64,000 nucleotides of DNA from Mycobacterium lehmannii (GTDB lineage: Bacteria > Actinomycetota > Actinomycetes > Mycobacteriales > Mycobacteriaceae), in assembly GCF_002245535.1 (NCBI RefSeq), contig NZ_NKCN01000022.1:1-64000 (forward strand). Reading direction: 5' to 3'. The notes beneath the pieces are model-generated. The model had not been told where the DNA came from. It was given only the letters and a program-made list of their open reading frames with translations, and made no database searches. This document shows positions 16,441 to 26,416 of the stretch, one piece after another. Positions within the stretch are counted from its first letter, which is position 1. Every line of letters starts with the position of its first letter. Made by a program: the position numbers and the translations under genes.

Positions 16441-17355
16441 TCACGTCAGGTACCGAATGAGATGAGCGCCGATGAGGGCCATGGCTTCGCGAGCAGTATC
16501 CGTCTGCTTCCTCGTGAAGCCGTGGTCGATGCCGGGGAAGCTGCGGTGCGTGGTGGCCACACCTCGGCGAGCGAGTTCTGTGGCCAGCGCGTCGCCTTCG
16601 GGGCCGAGCGTGTCGAGTTCGCCGGTCATGACCAGGCTGGGCGGCATGGCTTCGGCGAGGGCGGTGTCGAACACCGGGGAGGCCAGTGGGTCGCGCCGGA
16701 CGCTCGGGTCGATGACGTAGGCCTCGATGGCCAGGCGTTGAATCGTCGGAGAGATCCGCGGCCGCTTTTTGGCCGACGTTCGATCGAAGCGCGAGAGGTC
16801 CGTGACCGGAAACGTCAGAAGTGCTGCCCGCCAATCCAGCTCATCGTCTACCCGTGATTGCTGGCACACGTTAAGCGCTAGCTTGGCGCCTGCGCTGGCA
16901 CCCGAGAGCGACATGCGTGAGGTGTTCCAGCCGTAGTGGGAGCCCTCATGGCGCAACCATCGTGCGATGTCATAGCACTGTTGCTCGGCCACCGGGTACT
17001 GAACCTGGGGCGCGGTGGCGTAGTCGGGCAGTACCACCACGGCGCCGACCTCGGCCGCGATGTACTCGGCGAGGTACTCCTCTTGCCGCGGGTTGCGCAC
17101 GATGAACGCGCCGCCGTGCAGGTGCAGGGTGACGGGCGGGCCACCGCTCACTCCGGTCAACGGCGCCGCGGGATGCGGCTGGTAGATCAGGCAGCCGACG
17201 CTGCCGTGGCGGGTGGGCACGTTGATGCGGCCGGGCCCGGCGATATGGCGCGAGGTGAACCGGAAACTGCGCGGGATAGGAACGAGCGGAAGCAGGCGCT
17301 GGGCCGAATGCGCGGCCAGCCAGGTACCGGCGCGGCGCCTCGGCCGTGCTGGCAT
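16441..17355 (-). CDS. HSL-family esterase/lipase (alpha/beta hydrolase)
   Basis: 304 residues. HGGAF (80-84) is the HGG oxyanion motif of hormone-sensitive-lipase family enzymes. The nucleophile is Ser154 in GASAG (152-156), which differs from the usual GDSAG. The acid residue is in GELDTLG near 250 and the His in GIDHGFT near 280. It hydrolyses short or medium acyl esters. The N-terminus is basic with no clear signal peptide. It follows the 42-residue membrane protein gene by 3 bases and precedes the SDR pair, suggesting lipid ester catabolism. Confidence 0.88.
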   Translation of the reverse strand: MPARPRRRAGTWLAAHSAQRLLPLVPIPRSFRFTSRHIAGPGRINVPTRHGSVGCLIYQPHPAAPLTGVSGGPPVTLHLHGGAFIVRNPRQEEYLAEYIAAEVGAVVVLPDYATAPQVQYPVAEQQCYDIARWLRHEGSHYGWNTSRMSLSGASAGAKLALNVCQQSRVDDELDWRAALLTFPVTDLSRFDRTSAKKRPRISPTIQRLAIEAYVIDPSVRRDPLASPVFDTALAEAMPPSLVMTGELDTLGPEGDALATELARRGVATTHRSFPGIDHGFTRKQTDTAREAMALIGAHLIRYLT

Positions 17356-17358
17356 CGC

Positions 17359-17487
17359 TCAGGCGGCCGGGTTCGGGAGGTGCTTCCGTGCCGTGCCGAG
17401 AGCGTGGCCTGCGGTGATCGCCGCCGGGATCAGCACCGGCGAGAGTGTGAGCAGGAAAATCAGGACGGCCGAGATGTACGACGACAT
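17359..17487 (-). CDS. Small membrane protein, 42 aa
   Basis: ATG 17487 opens MSSYISAVLIFLLTLSPVLI..., a single hydrophobic helix followed by a short basic tail ending in RKHLPNPAA. No family recognised. It ends 3 bases before the lipase gene, so co-translation is likely. Longer upstream reading (to 17610) is arginine-rich and would run toward the dnaK promoter, so the short form is preferred. Confidence 0.55.
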   Translation of the reverse strand: MSSYISAVLIFLLTLSPVLIPAAITAGHALGTARKHLPNPAA

Positions 17488-17634
17488 GGGTGACTCGCTT
17501 TCTCCGCGCAGCGGGTCGGCCGTGCGGTCCGGATAAGAGTCGGCCACCGCACGTCGCGTCCGCTTGTGCCGGCGTGACGAAAGCTCGCAGCGGATATGTC
17601 GCGGCCGCACATACCGGGCCTCGGATCGAACCGG

Positions 17635-17661
17635 GGAACAAAAGCCGTGGCGGCGCCGTTG
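17635..17661 (+). promoter_or_regulatory. SigH/SigE-like promoter of dnaK
   Basis: GGAAC (17635-17639) and GTT (17659-17661) separated by 19 bases fit the GGAAC-N18/19-GTT pattern of mycobacterial stress sigma factors (SigH/SigE). It lies upstream of both HAIR sites. A second promoter with TTGACA at 17701-17706 lies between the HAIR sites, though no good -10 is visible. Confidence 0.5.
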
Positions 17662-17674
17662 AGCCTATCGATAC

Positions 17675-17695
17675 TTGAGTGAAACAGACTCAAGT
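17675..17695. promoter_or_regulatory. HAIR 1: HspR operator of dnaK
   Basis: CTTGAGT (17675-17681), seven bases, ACTCAAG (17689-17695): a perfect match to the HspR-associated inverted repeat CTTGAGT-N7-ACTCAAG. It sits about 90 bases before the dnaK start. Confidence 0.95.
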
Positions 17696-17728
17696 CTGGG
17701 TTGACAGGTTATAGTTCGTCGGCGCAGT

Positions 17729-17749
17729 CTTGAGTGCGGTGCACTCAGA
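17729..17749. promoter_or_regulatory. HAIR 2: second, imperfect HspR operator of dnaK
   Basis: CTTGAGT (17729-17735), seven bases, ACTCAGA (17743-17749): the left half is perfect and the right matches five of seven bases. It covers the region 36-56 bases before the dnaK start, where the transcription start or -10 of the TTGACA promoter should lie. Confidence 0.85.
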
Positions 17750-17784
17750 CCCCAACAAGCAGGACTATTTCAGGAGGAACAAAC

Positions 17785-19640
<1,856 letters not shown>

Positions 19641-19644
<4 letters not shown>

Positions 19645-20264
19645 CAGGAAACGATCCGCACGAGCCGGTGACCGTCACCGACAAACGGCGCATCGATCCC
19701 GTCACCGGTGAAGTGAGAGAAGCAGGTTCGGATCCGGCGCCGGACTCGGCGTCGGACGAGCCCACTGCGACGGCGGCAGGGGAGGAGGCCGACAAGGCCT
19801 CCGAACTGCTCGCCGATCTGCAGCGGGTCCAAGCCGATTTCACGAACTACCGCAAGCGGGCGTTGCGCGATCAGCAGGTGGCCGCGGACCGGGCGAAGGC
19901 TTCGGTCATCTCGGAGCTGTTGCCGATCCTCGATGACCTCGACCGCGCGCGAAGTCACGGTGACCTCGAGAGCGGTCCGTTCAAGGCGATGGCCGACAAG
20001 TTGGTCAACACGCTTGAGGGGCTGGGTCTTTCGGGATTCGGCGACGAGGGCGACGACTTCGATCCCGAACTTCACGAGGCCGTCCAGCACGAGGGTGAGG
20101 GCACTCACCCCGTCCTCGGCACCGTGATGCGACGCGGGTACAAGGTGGGCGACCAAGTCGTGCGCCACGCCCTGGTCGGGGTGGTGGACACGGTCCCCGA
20201 GGACGCCGGCCACGACAGCGGCACCGCCTCGGGTGACGGTGCGCCGGAAGCCGAAGCCGAATGA
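19641..20264 (+). CDS. grpE: GrpE, nucleotide exchange factor for DnaK
   Basis: 207 residues starting at GTG 19641, which overlaps the dnaK stop (GTGA). Long N-terminal acidic/disordered region (1-50), coiled-coil helix (about 50-105: LLADLQRVQADFTNYRKRAL) and C-terminal beta domain with the GrpE signature (ELHEAVQHEGEGTHPVLGTV, then MRRGYKVGDQVVRHALVGV). It exchanges ADP for ATP on DnaK. Confidence 0.98.
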
Positions 20265-20269
20265 CGAGG

Positions 20270-20312
20270 AGGTGGCGCGGAACCGCCGAGAGCGGCGAAT
20301 CCCGCGCCACCT
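20270..20312 (+). terminator. Nested stem-loop between grpE and dnaJ1
   Basis: AGGTGGCGCGG (20270-20280) pairs exactly with CCGCGCCACCT (20302-20312). The 21-base loop contains a second stem GCCG/CGGC. It begins five bases after the grpE stop. A weaker inverted repeat (CGACGA..GAATC / GATTC.GTCG, about 20326-20353) follows. No U-tract. It may attenuate or process the operon before dnaJ1. Confidence 0.65.
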
Positions 20313-20415
20313 TCGACTCGTTCGGCGACGATGAATCCCACGAGATTCGTCGGCAACCAGCAAAATCTAAGTGAGACTGCGATAAACCTACAGAAGCGGA
20401 AGGAGGTGACGCGGT

Positions 20416-21594
20416 ATGGCTCAGCGTGAATGGGTCGAGAAGGACTTCTACTCCGAGCTCGGCGTCTCCTCTGACGCCAGCGATCAGGACATCAAGCGGG
20501 CAGCCCGAAAGTTGCTCGCGGAGAACCACCCCGACCGCAACCCGGGCAACTCGGCCGCCGAGGAGCGGTACAAGGCCGTCTCCGAGGCCAAGGAGGTGCT
20601 CACCGATCCGGCCAAGCGCAAGGAGTACGACGAGACCCGGCGGCTGTTCGCCAACGGCGGGTTCGGCCGCGGCCGCTTCGGCGGCGGTGGGGGCTACGGC
20701 GGGTTCGGCGGCGGCGACGGTGTCGAGTTCAACCTGAACGACCTGTTCGATGCGGCCGGCCAGACCGGCGGCGCGAACATCGGCGACCTGTTCGGTGGGC
20801 TCTTCGGCCGCGGCGCACAGCAGTCGCGACCCAGCAGGCCGCGTCGAGGCAACGACCTCGAGACCGAGGCGGAGCTGTCGTTCCTGGAAGCCACCAAGGG
20901 TGTGGCGATGCCGTTGCGGCTCACCAGTCCCGCGCCGTGCACGAACTGTCATGGCAGCGGCGCCCGCCCCGGTACGAGTCCGAAGGTCTGCCCGAACTGC
21001 AACGGGTCCGGGGTGATCAACCGCAACCAGGGTGCGTTCGGATTCTCCGAGCCGTGCACCGAGTGTCGCGGCAGCGGGTCGATCATCGAGCACCCCTGTC
21101 AGGACTGTAAGGGCACCGGCGTGACCACCCGCACCCGCACGATCAACGTGCGGATTCCGCCGGGTGTGGAGGACGGTCAACGGATTCGGTTGGCCGGCCA
21201 GGGCGAAGCGGGCCTGCGCGGCGCACCGTCGGGCGACCTGTACGTCACCGTTCACGTCAGGCCCGACAAGGTGTTCGGCCGTGACGGCGACGACCTGACC
21301 GTTACCGTACCCGTCAGCTTCCATGAATTGGCGTTGGGCACAACGCTTTCGGTGCCGACACTGGAAGGCAAGGTCGGCGTGCGAGTGCCCAAGGGCACCT
21401 CCGACGGACGCATCTTGCGCGTGCGCGGCCGTGGTGTGCCGAAACGCTCTGGCGGACACGGCGATCTGCTGGTGACGGTGAAGGTGGCGGTGCCGCCGAA
21501 CCTGGAGGGCGAGGCGGCCGAGGCGTTGGAGGCCTATGCGAAGGCGGAGCGGGCCAGCGGCTTCGATCCGCGGGCCGGATGGGCAGGTGCGTAA
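20416..21594 (+). CDS. dnaJ1: DnaJ1, Hsp40 co-chaperone
   Basis: 392 residues. J domain with HPD at 38-40, Gly/Phe-rich linker (about 75-110), zinc finger with four CxxCxGxG repeats (about 174-236: CTNCHGSG, CPNCNGSG, CTECRGSG, CQDCKGTG), and C-terminal substrate-binding domains. It stimulates DnaK ATPase and delivers substrate. ATG 20416 follows GGAAGGAGGTGA, a very strong ribosome site, which suits a gene after a stem-loop. It has a long N-terminal extension typical of actinobacterial DnaJ1. The stop overlaps the hspR start. Confidence 0.98.
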   Translation: MAQREWVEKDFYSELGVSSDASDQDIKRAARKLLAENHPDRNPGNSAAEERYKAVSEAKEVLTDPAKRKEYDETRRLFANGGFGRGRFGGGGGYGGFGGGDGVEFNLNDLFDAAGQTGGANIGDLFGGLFGRGAQQSRPSRPRRGNDLETEAELSFLEATKGVAMPLRLTSPAPCTNCHGSGARPGTSPKVCPNCNGSGVINRNQGAFGFSEPCTECRGSGSIIEHPCQDCKGTGVTTRTRTINVRIPPGVEDGQRIRLAGQGEAGLRGAPSGDLYVTVHVRPDKVFGRDGDDLTVTVPVSFHELALGTTLSVPTLEGKVGVRVPKGTSDGRILRVRGRGVPKRSGGHGDLLVTVKVAVPPNLEGEAAEALEAYAKAERASGFDPRAGWAGA

Positions 21595-21998
21595 TGGCTG
21601 CGAAGCGGTCCAATGACGAGGCCCGTACGTTCCTGATCTCCGTGGCCGCCGAGCTGGCCGGCATGCATGCCCAGACGCTGCGCACGTATGACCGGCTCGG
21701 GCTGGTGCGTCCGCAACGCACCTCCGGTGGCGGCAGGCGCTACTCACAGCACGACGTCGAGTTGCTCCGCGAGGTGCAACGGCTGAGCCAGGACGAGGGT
21801 GTCAACCTCGCGGGCATCAAGCGCATCATCGAGCTGACCAACCAGGTCGAGGCGCTGCAGGCACGGGTGCGAGAGCTGACCGAGGAAGTCGAGGCGCTAC
21901 GTGGCTCTCCGCGCCGCGACCTCGCCGTGATGCCCAAGAGCACCGCGGTCGTGGTCTGGCAGCCCGGAGCCGGCCGGCGGCGACGCCAGGCGGAGTAG
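21594..21998 (+). CDS. hspR: HspR, MerR-family heat-shock repressor
   Basis: 134 residues. The MerR helix-turn-helix wing is clear (AAELAGMHAQTLRTYDRLGL, then VRPQRTSGGGRRYSQHDVELL) and a coiled coil follows (ELTNQVEALQARVRELTEEVEALR). It represses dnaK and clpB by binding HAIR sites, with DnaK as corepressor in related actinobacteria. ATG 21594 overlaps the dnaJ1 stop (TAATG). The C-terminal tail ends in RRRRQAE. Autoregulation follows from being in the dnaK operon. Confidence 0.96.
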   Translation: MAAKRSNDEARTFLISVAAELAGMHAQTLRTYDRLGLVRPQRTSGGGRRYSQHDVELLREVQRLSQDEGVNLAGIKRIIELTNQVEALQARVRELTEEVEALRGSPRRDLAVMPKSTAVVVWQPGAGRRRRQAE

Positions 21999-22006
21999 AG
22001 CTTCCG

Positions 22007-22909
22007 TCAACGAATCCTGATCGAGAACCGAGCGGTCTCCGGCTTGCCGGGGGCCGCTTTTCGGTATCCGCCTCTGCGTAGCGCGTCCGTCGGAGCCGCC
22101 ATCGGTTCGATGCCGATCAGGTCGTCATTGGGCGGCGCGAAGAGTTGCGCTGCGGGATAACCGGTTTCGAACGTCACGTCGATGCGGCGCGCACCTCCGG
22201 CGAGGGTGAACACCGCCCGTTGGGGCACCTGGTCGAAACCGTCGTCGTAGGCGGTGACCATCAGGGTCTGCTCACCACCCGGCCACGGCTCGTCAGTGCC
22301 GGTGGGTATGCCCTTGTCATCCACCGGCAGATGGCGCATCGCCGGGGTGCTCAGCGTCCACTCCTCGCGCGGCACACCGGGGATCTTCACGTACGGGTGA
22401 TAGCCGAAGCACAGCGGTACGGACACCGACGAGGTGGGCGTCACCGTGGTCTCGATGGTGAGCTTGCGGTCGTCGAGCATCACGTGCTGGGTGAGCACGT
22501 GGGGGAAGGGAAACGCCGCGAGCAGTTGTGGGTCGGCGCCGTAGTCGAGGACGGCGGTCAGGCTGTTGTCGGTGCGGTCGCTGACCTCCCATCCGGGATA
22601 GGCGGCGAGCACGCCGTGGATCGGGGCGCCGTGCTCATCGGTCCGGACGCCGCCTGCACCCGGCGTCAGGGTGACGACGGACCCGTCGACCTCATAGGTG
22701 TTGGCGCTCAACCGGTTCGCCCACGGGTACAGGATCGGGATGCCCATCGTCTTGCCGTTGTTCACATAGGCGGTCAGACCGCGGCGCTGACCGAGGAACT
22801 CGTCACCGGACTCGGCCAACGACGTGCCCACCATGCCTGCGGCGGGGACGAACGTCGCGGTCAGGTCCGAAGACGGATCGCTGAGCGTGACGGCATCGAA
22901 GTCAACCAC
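22007..22909 (-). CDS. Aldose 1-epimerase (mutarotase) family protein
   Basis: 300 residues, GTG start. Galactose-mutarotase fold signatures: YPWANRLSANTYEVDG (about 62-77), GAPIHGVLAAYPG with catalytic His (about 93-105) and FGYHPYVKIP with second His (about 173). It interconverts sugar anomers; the exact sugar is not evident. It follows the alcohol dehydrogenase gene by 97 bases and converges with hspR. Confidence 0.87.
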   Translation of the reverse strand: MVDFDAVTLSDPSSDLTATFVPAAGMVGTSLAESGDEFLGQRRGLTAYVNNGKTMGIPILYPWANRLSANTYEVDGSVVTLTPGAGGVRTDEHGAPIHGVLAAYPGWEVSDRTDNSLTAVLDYGADPQLLAAFPFPHVLTQHVMLDDRKLTIETTVTPTSSVSVPLCFGYHPYVKIPGVPREEWTLSTPAMRHLPVDDKGIPTGTDEPWPGGEQTLMVTAYDDGFDQVPQRAVFTLAGGARRIDVTFETGYPAAQLFAPPNDDLIGIEPMAAPTDALRRGGYRKAAPGKPETARFSIRIR

Positions 22910-23006
22910 AAGACGATCGTCGCACGAGCACCTGACCGGTTCGTGAATCTGGCGACGCTGGAGGCGTCGAAACCGTCGTCAGACGCACAATCCAGACACC
23001 CTCTGC

Positions 23007-24068
23007 TCAGTCGTAGACGATCACCGCGCGGCCGACGAAATCACCGCGGCCCAGCGCGTCGATGTGGTCGTTGACGTCTTCGAAGCGGACCTGCGTCACG
23101 CTGTCCTTGATCTTGCCGGCCTCGGCGAGCGCGACGACCTCGGTGAGGTCGGTGTAGTTGCCCCAGAACGAGCCGAAGAACGTGTACTCCCTGCCGACGA
23201 TCGGAAACAGCGGGATGTCGACGCGGTTGCCCACCAGGCCGACCGATGCGACCGCACCCTCCGTGGCCAACAGCGCGAACGCCAACCGGATGCTGTCCTC
23301 GGCGCCGACACACTCGATGACCGCGTCGAACTCGCGCCTGCCGGTGGCCTGCTCGAGCGCGTCACGCACCTGGTCGTCGGTCCTACCCCTGGTGTTGATC
23401 GTGTGGTCAGCGCCGTTTTCGGTTGCCAGCGCCAGCTTTTCGTCGCTGCGGGCGAAGGCGACCACCGTCGCACCCGCACCGAGCAGCTTGGCGTACTGGA
23501 CGGCGTAGGCGCCGAGGCCGCCGACTCCCATCACCGCCAACGTCGTTCCCGGCCCGAGCACCCCTGCCGCGCGCAGCTTCTTCAGGCCGCGGTACGGGGT
23601 CAGACCCGCATCGGTGAGCGGCGCCAGCGAGAGCGGCGACAGGTCGGCTCCGACGGGTATCACCTGTTGGTACGCCACCGGAACGTATTCGGCGTACCCG
23701 CCGTGCGGACCGAAGCCGACCCAGTGGCCCTGGTTGCAGATCTGTTCGTTGCCGCGGTGGCACTGGCGGCATGACCCGTCGCCGAGGGGACCGAAGACCA
23801 CCGCGCGAGTACCCTCCGACAGGCCCGCGGAAGTCGGCACGTCGGCACCGATCCGGTCGACGGTGCCCGCGACCTCGTGGCCGGGCGTCACCGGAAGCGG
23901 CATCGGCAGGCTGAAGTAACCGTCGATGAGCTGAAAGTCGGTGCGGCACATGCCTGCCCCGCCGACCTTGATCAACACCTGGTTCGGCTCGATGTCGGGT
24001 ATGGGGATCTCCTCCAAGCGCAGTGGCTGCTTGTACCCGTGCATGCGTGCGGCTCGCATCGTCGCCAT
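23007..24068 (-). CDS. Zinc-dependent alcohol dehydrogenase (MDR family)
   Basis: 353 residues. Catalytic zinc ligands in MCRTDF (Cys near 40) and PGHEVAG (His near 62), structural zinc part CRQCHRGNEQIC (about 100-111, three Cys), and Rossmann GVGGLGAYAVQ (about 181-191). AFARS after strand 2 suggests NADP(H) or NAD(H) use. It oxidises or reduces alcohols/aldehydes. GGGAGTCCAG precedes ATG 24068, and TACACT upstream may be its own -10. It lies directly after the flavohemoglobin gene, so aldehyde disposal may be linked. Confidence 0.9.
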   Translation of the reverse strand: MATMRAARMHGYKQPLRLEEIPIPDIEPNQVLIKVGGAGMCRTDFQLIDGYFSLPMPLPVTPGHEVAGTVDRIGADVPTSAGLSEGTRAVVFGPLGDGSCRQCHRGNEQICNQGHWVGFGPHGGYAEYVPVAYQQVIPVGADLSPLSLAPLTDAGLTPYRGLKKLRAAGVLGPGTTLAVMGVGGLGAYAVQYAKLLGAGATVVAFARSDEKLALATENGADHTINTRGRTDDQVRDALEQATGRREFDAVIECVGAEDSIRLAFALLATEGAVASVGLVGNRVDIPLFPIVGREYTFFGSFWGNYTDLTEVVALAEAGKIKDSVTQVRFEDVNDHIDALGRGDFVGRAVIVYD

Positions 24069-24130
24069 CTGGACTCCCGACCGTTGATCTTGATCGGAGT
24101 GTACGGTTACGGCGGCCGCCGCGCGACGTT

Positions 24131-25291
24131 TCAGGAGGCCAGGGGGTCGTGCTGAATCCGTTCGGCGGGTGCTCCTTTGGCGATCAAGGCGGCCTTGGTG
24201 GCCGTCACCATGGCAGGGCTGCCGCAGATCAGGATCTGCCGGTCACCCCAGTTGCCGTAGCGGGTGACCACGTCGGCCAGCATGCCGGTCTGTCGCACGT
24301 GCAGGCCGCGGGGCGGTTGCACATCGGGATAGTCCGCGGCCCATGGCGGGTCGGTGTTGAACTCCGAGACGGGGGTGACCGAGAGCCACGGGTTCTGTGA
24401 GGCGATCTCCCACAGCGTGCGCAGGTCGTAGAGGTCGCAGGGATACCGTCCGCCGAAGAACAGGTGCACCCGCGGATTGACGCCGTAGCGGGTGAGATCC
24501 ATGATCAGCGCCCGCAGCGGCGCCAGACCCGTGCTGCCTGCCACCATCAACACGTCGCCGCCGTCGCGGTCCACGTGCAGCCCACCGTGCGGATTGGACA
24601 GCCGCCACCTGTCACCGGGTGTCGTCTCGGCGACGATCGCGGTGCTCACCATGCCTCCGGGCACCGAGCGGATGTGGAACTCGATGCCGCCGGGTTCGGT
24701 CGGGATCGACGGGCTCAGGTACCGCCACCGGCGCGGCCACTGCGGAACCTGAACCGTCACGTACTGGCCAGCGTGGTAGAACAGCGGCTGGTCCAGTTGC
24801 AGCCGCACGACGGAGACGTCGCGGGTGACGCGCATGTGCTCGATGACCGTGCCGTCGCAGTATGGCGGGCCCTCCTCGGCGTCGGCGGCGCCGCGCATCA
24901 CCCCGATCATCAACGCGACCGCGTCGTGCGTCGCCTCGGCCAGCTGGTCGTTCCAGCTGGCCGCGAGGTGATGGCGGAAGCTGGCGTACAGCGCGGTCTG
25001 CATGCTGTCGTAATGCCGTTGTGTGACACCGTATTTGCGGTGGTCACGGCCCAGCTGGGCGAGGAATGCCACCGGCTCCTGTGCCCGTTGGTCGGCGAGC
25101 TCGCCGAGAACCCACGTCATCGCGTGCCCGAACCGCTGCCGTTGTTCGTCCATGTCCGGCGGGAACAGGTCGCGCACCGCCATGTCGATCGCGAACCAGT
25201 GCGTGTAGAAGTTGCGGATCAGCTCGGAGCCGAGCGCGGGATCGACCGCGTCGCGCAGCGTGCGCAGCGCGTCACGGTCGTCGAGTCCCAC
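24131..25291 (-). CDS. Type II flavohemoglobin-like oxidoreductase
   Basis: 386 residues: a globin domain (1-135) fused to an FAD/NAD(P)H reductase (about 150-386). In the globin, FYTHWF supplies Tyr at B10 and LGRDHRKYGV supplies the proximal His. The reductase has YHAGQYVTVQVP, a modified FAD motif RWRYLSPS (usual RxYS has one residue less), VAGSTGLAPLRALI for NAD(P)H and CGSPAMV near 360. This matches the type II class represented by M. tuberculosis Rv0385, which differs from NO dioxygenases and has been tied to D-lactate oxidation and lipid-radical protection. It lies 16 bases after the membrane protein gene. Confidence 0.85.
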   Translation of the reverse strand: MGLDDRDALRTLRDAVDPALGSELIRNFYTHWFAIDMAVRDLFPPDMDEQRQRFGHAMTWVLGELADQRAQEPVAFLAQLGRDHRKYGVTQRHYDSMQTALYASFRHHLAASWNDQLAEATHDAVALMIGVMRGAADAEEGPPYCDGTVIEHMRVTRDVSVVRLQLDQPLFYHAGQYVTVQVPQWPRRWRYLSPSIPTEPGGIEFHIRSVPGGMVSTAIVAETTPGDRWRLSNPHGGLHVDRDGGDVLMVAGSTGLAPLRALIMDLTRYGVNPRVHLFFGGRYPCDLYDLRTLWEIASQNPWLSVTPVSEFNTDPPWAADYPDVQPPRGLHVRQTGMLADVVTRYGNWGDRQILICGSPAMVTATKAALIAKGAPAERIQHDPLAS

Positions 25292-25307
25292 GCGGCCCGA
25301 GTGTATG

Positions 25308-26318
25308 TCAGGTTCGCGGCGCCCTTCGCTGGCGAAGCGCCGCCAGCACGATCAACGCCACGCCGAAGACGGTCCAGCAGGCCAACACGATGACCGGCAG
25401 CGTGGCGCCCGCGCCGTCGAAGAACGCCGCCGACCGCAGCAGGGTGGCGTGGGCGCCCTGTGGGAGGAACTGCCCGAACTGCCCCCAGCCGCTCGGCAGC
25501 AGTTGCGGGGCGCTGTTCAGGCCGGACAGCGGATTGCCCACGAGAAGCGCCAACACCGCGCCCAGCGCCAGGCCGACGCGACCGAACACCGATCCCAATC
25601 CCAGCAGCGTCAACCCCATGGCCAGGATTCCCAGCGTCAGCGCACCGGTGACTCCCCAGAAGTTCGCGTCGATCGACCCCAGGACCCAGCGCAACAGTGA
25701 GGCGATCGACAGGCCGGCCACGCCCGCGAAGACCACGGCGGCGGTGAACCGGGTCCATACCTCACGCTTGAGCGCGAACATCAAGGCGATCGCGGGCAGG
25801 AGTCCGGCGAGCGTGATGGGTAGCGCCGATGCGGCCAGCCCGACGCCGCGCGGGTCGTCGGTTGTCGGTGGCGCCAGATCCTCGACGCGCAACTGCGCAC
25901 CGGTCTTCTGCGCGATGCCGTTGCCGATCTGGGTCAGCATCTGGGCGATCATCGGACTGCCGCCGGTCGCGATCATCAGCGTGGGACCGTCGGGCCCGAG
26001 TGCGATGCCGCCGTAGACGTCGCGGGCGCGGATCGCGTCGCGCAACGCATCCGCGCTCGGGTAGTAGGTGAACGAGAACGCACCAGGTGCCTGCTGCTCC
26101 ATGGTGGTGGCGACTTGTCCGCTCGCCGCCTGCGGCCCCGCCGCGCCTATCGGCACGTGGTGCGGAGCGGTTCGGGCTGCGGGCAGCGCGAAGGCCAATG
26201 CGACGATCGCGATGACGACGGTGAGCACCACGACCACGCCTGTGGCGCGTATTGCAGCAGGCGGTTCGTGGACCGGCGATGCGTGGTGGCTGGACCGCGC
26301 GGGGGTTTCGGTAGTCAT
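25308..26318 (-). CDS. Membrane protein of the YhgE/ABC-2 permease-like type
   Basis: 336 residues. N-terminal membrane helix (about 25-48), extracytoplasmic domain with pattern AADALRDAIRARDVYGGIAL-like (about 85-110), then about five hydrophobic helices (170-325). This N-TM plus extracellular loop plus C-terminal helices layout matches the YhgE/Pip and ABC-2 permease-like families used in export. No ATPase partner is adjacent. It is divergent to a TetR regulator and 98 bases separate them with a clear operator, so TetR likely represses it. Confidence 0.75.
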   Translation of the reverse strand: MTTETPARSSHHASPVHEPPAAIRATGVVVVLTVVIAIVALAFALPAARTAPHHVPIGAAGPQAASGQVATTMEQQAPGAFSFTYYPSADALRDAIRARDVYGGIALGPDGPTLMIATGGSPMIAQMLTQIGNGIAQKTGAQLRVEDLAPPTTDDPRGVGLAASALPITLAGLLPAIALMFALKREVWTRFTAAVVFAGVAGLSIASLLRWVLGSIDANFWGVTGALTLGILAMGLTLLGLGSVFGRVGLALGAVLALLVGNPLSGLNSAPQLLPSGWGQFGQFLPQGAHATLLRSAAFFDGAGATLPVIVLACWTVFGVALIVLAALRQRRAPRT

Positions 26319-26382
26319 GGCCGTACCTTTTCATTCGTCGTTGAATTAATGCGCATCGGCAGCGTAACTCGGTGGTCGACAG

Positions 26383-26402
26383 ATTTCAACAGTCATTGAA
26401 AT
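26383..26402. promoter_or_regulatory. TetR operator: ATTTCAA-N6-TTGAAAT
   Basis: Perfect 7-bp inverted repeat with 6-base spacer, ending three bases before a -10-like TAATCT (26405-26410) and 15 bases before the tetR ATG. Placement implies control of tetR itself and of the divergent membrane-protein operon. Confidence 0.85.
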
Positions 26403-26416
26403 GCTAATCTCGGGAC

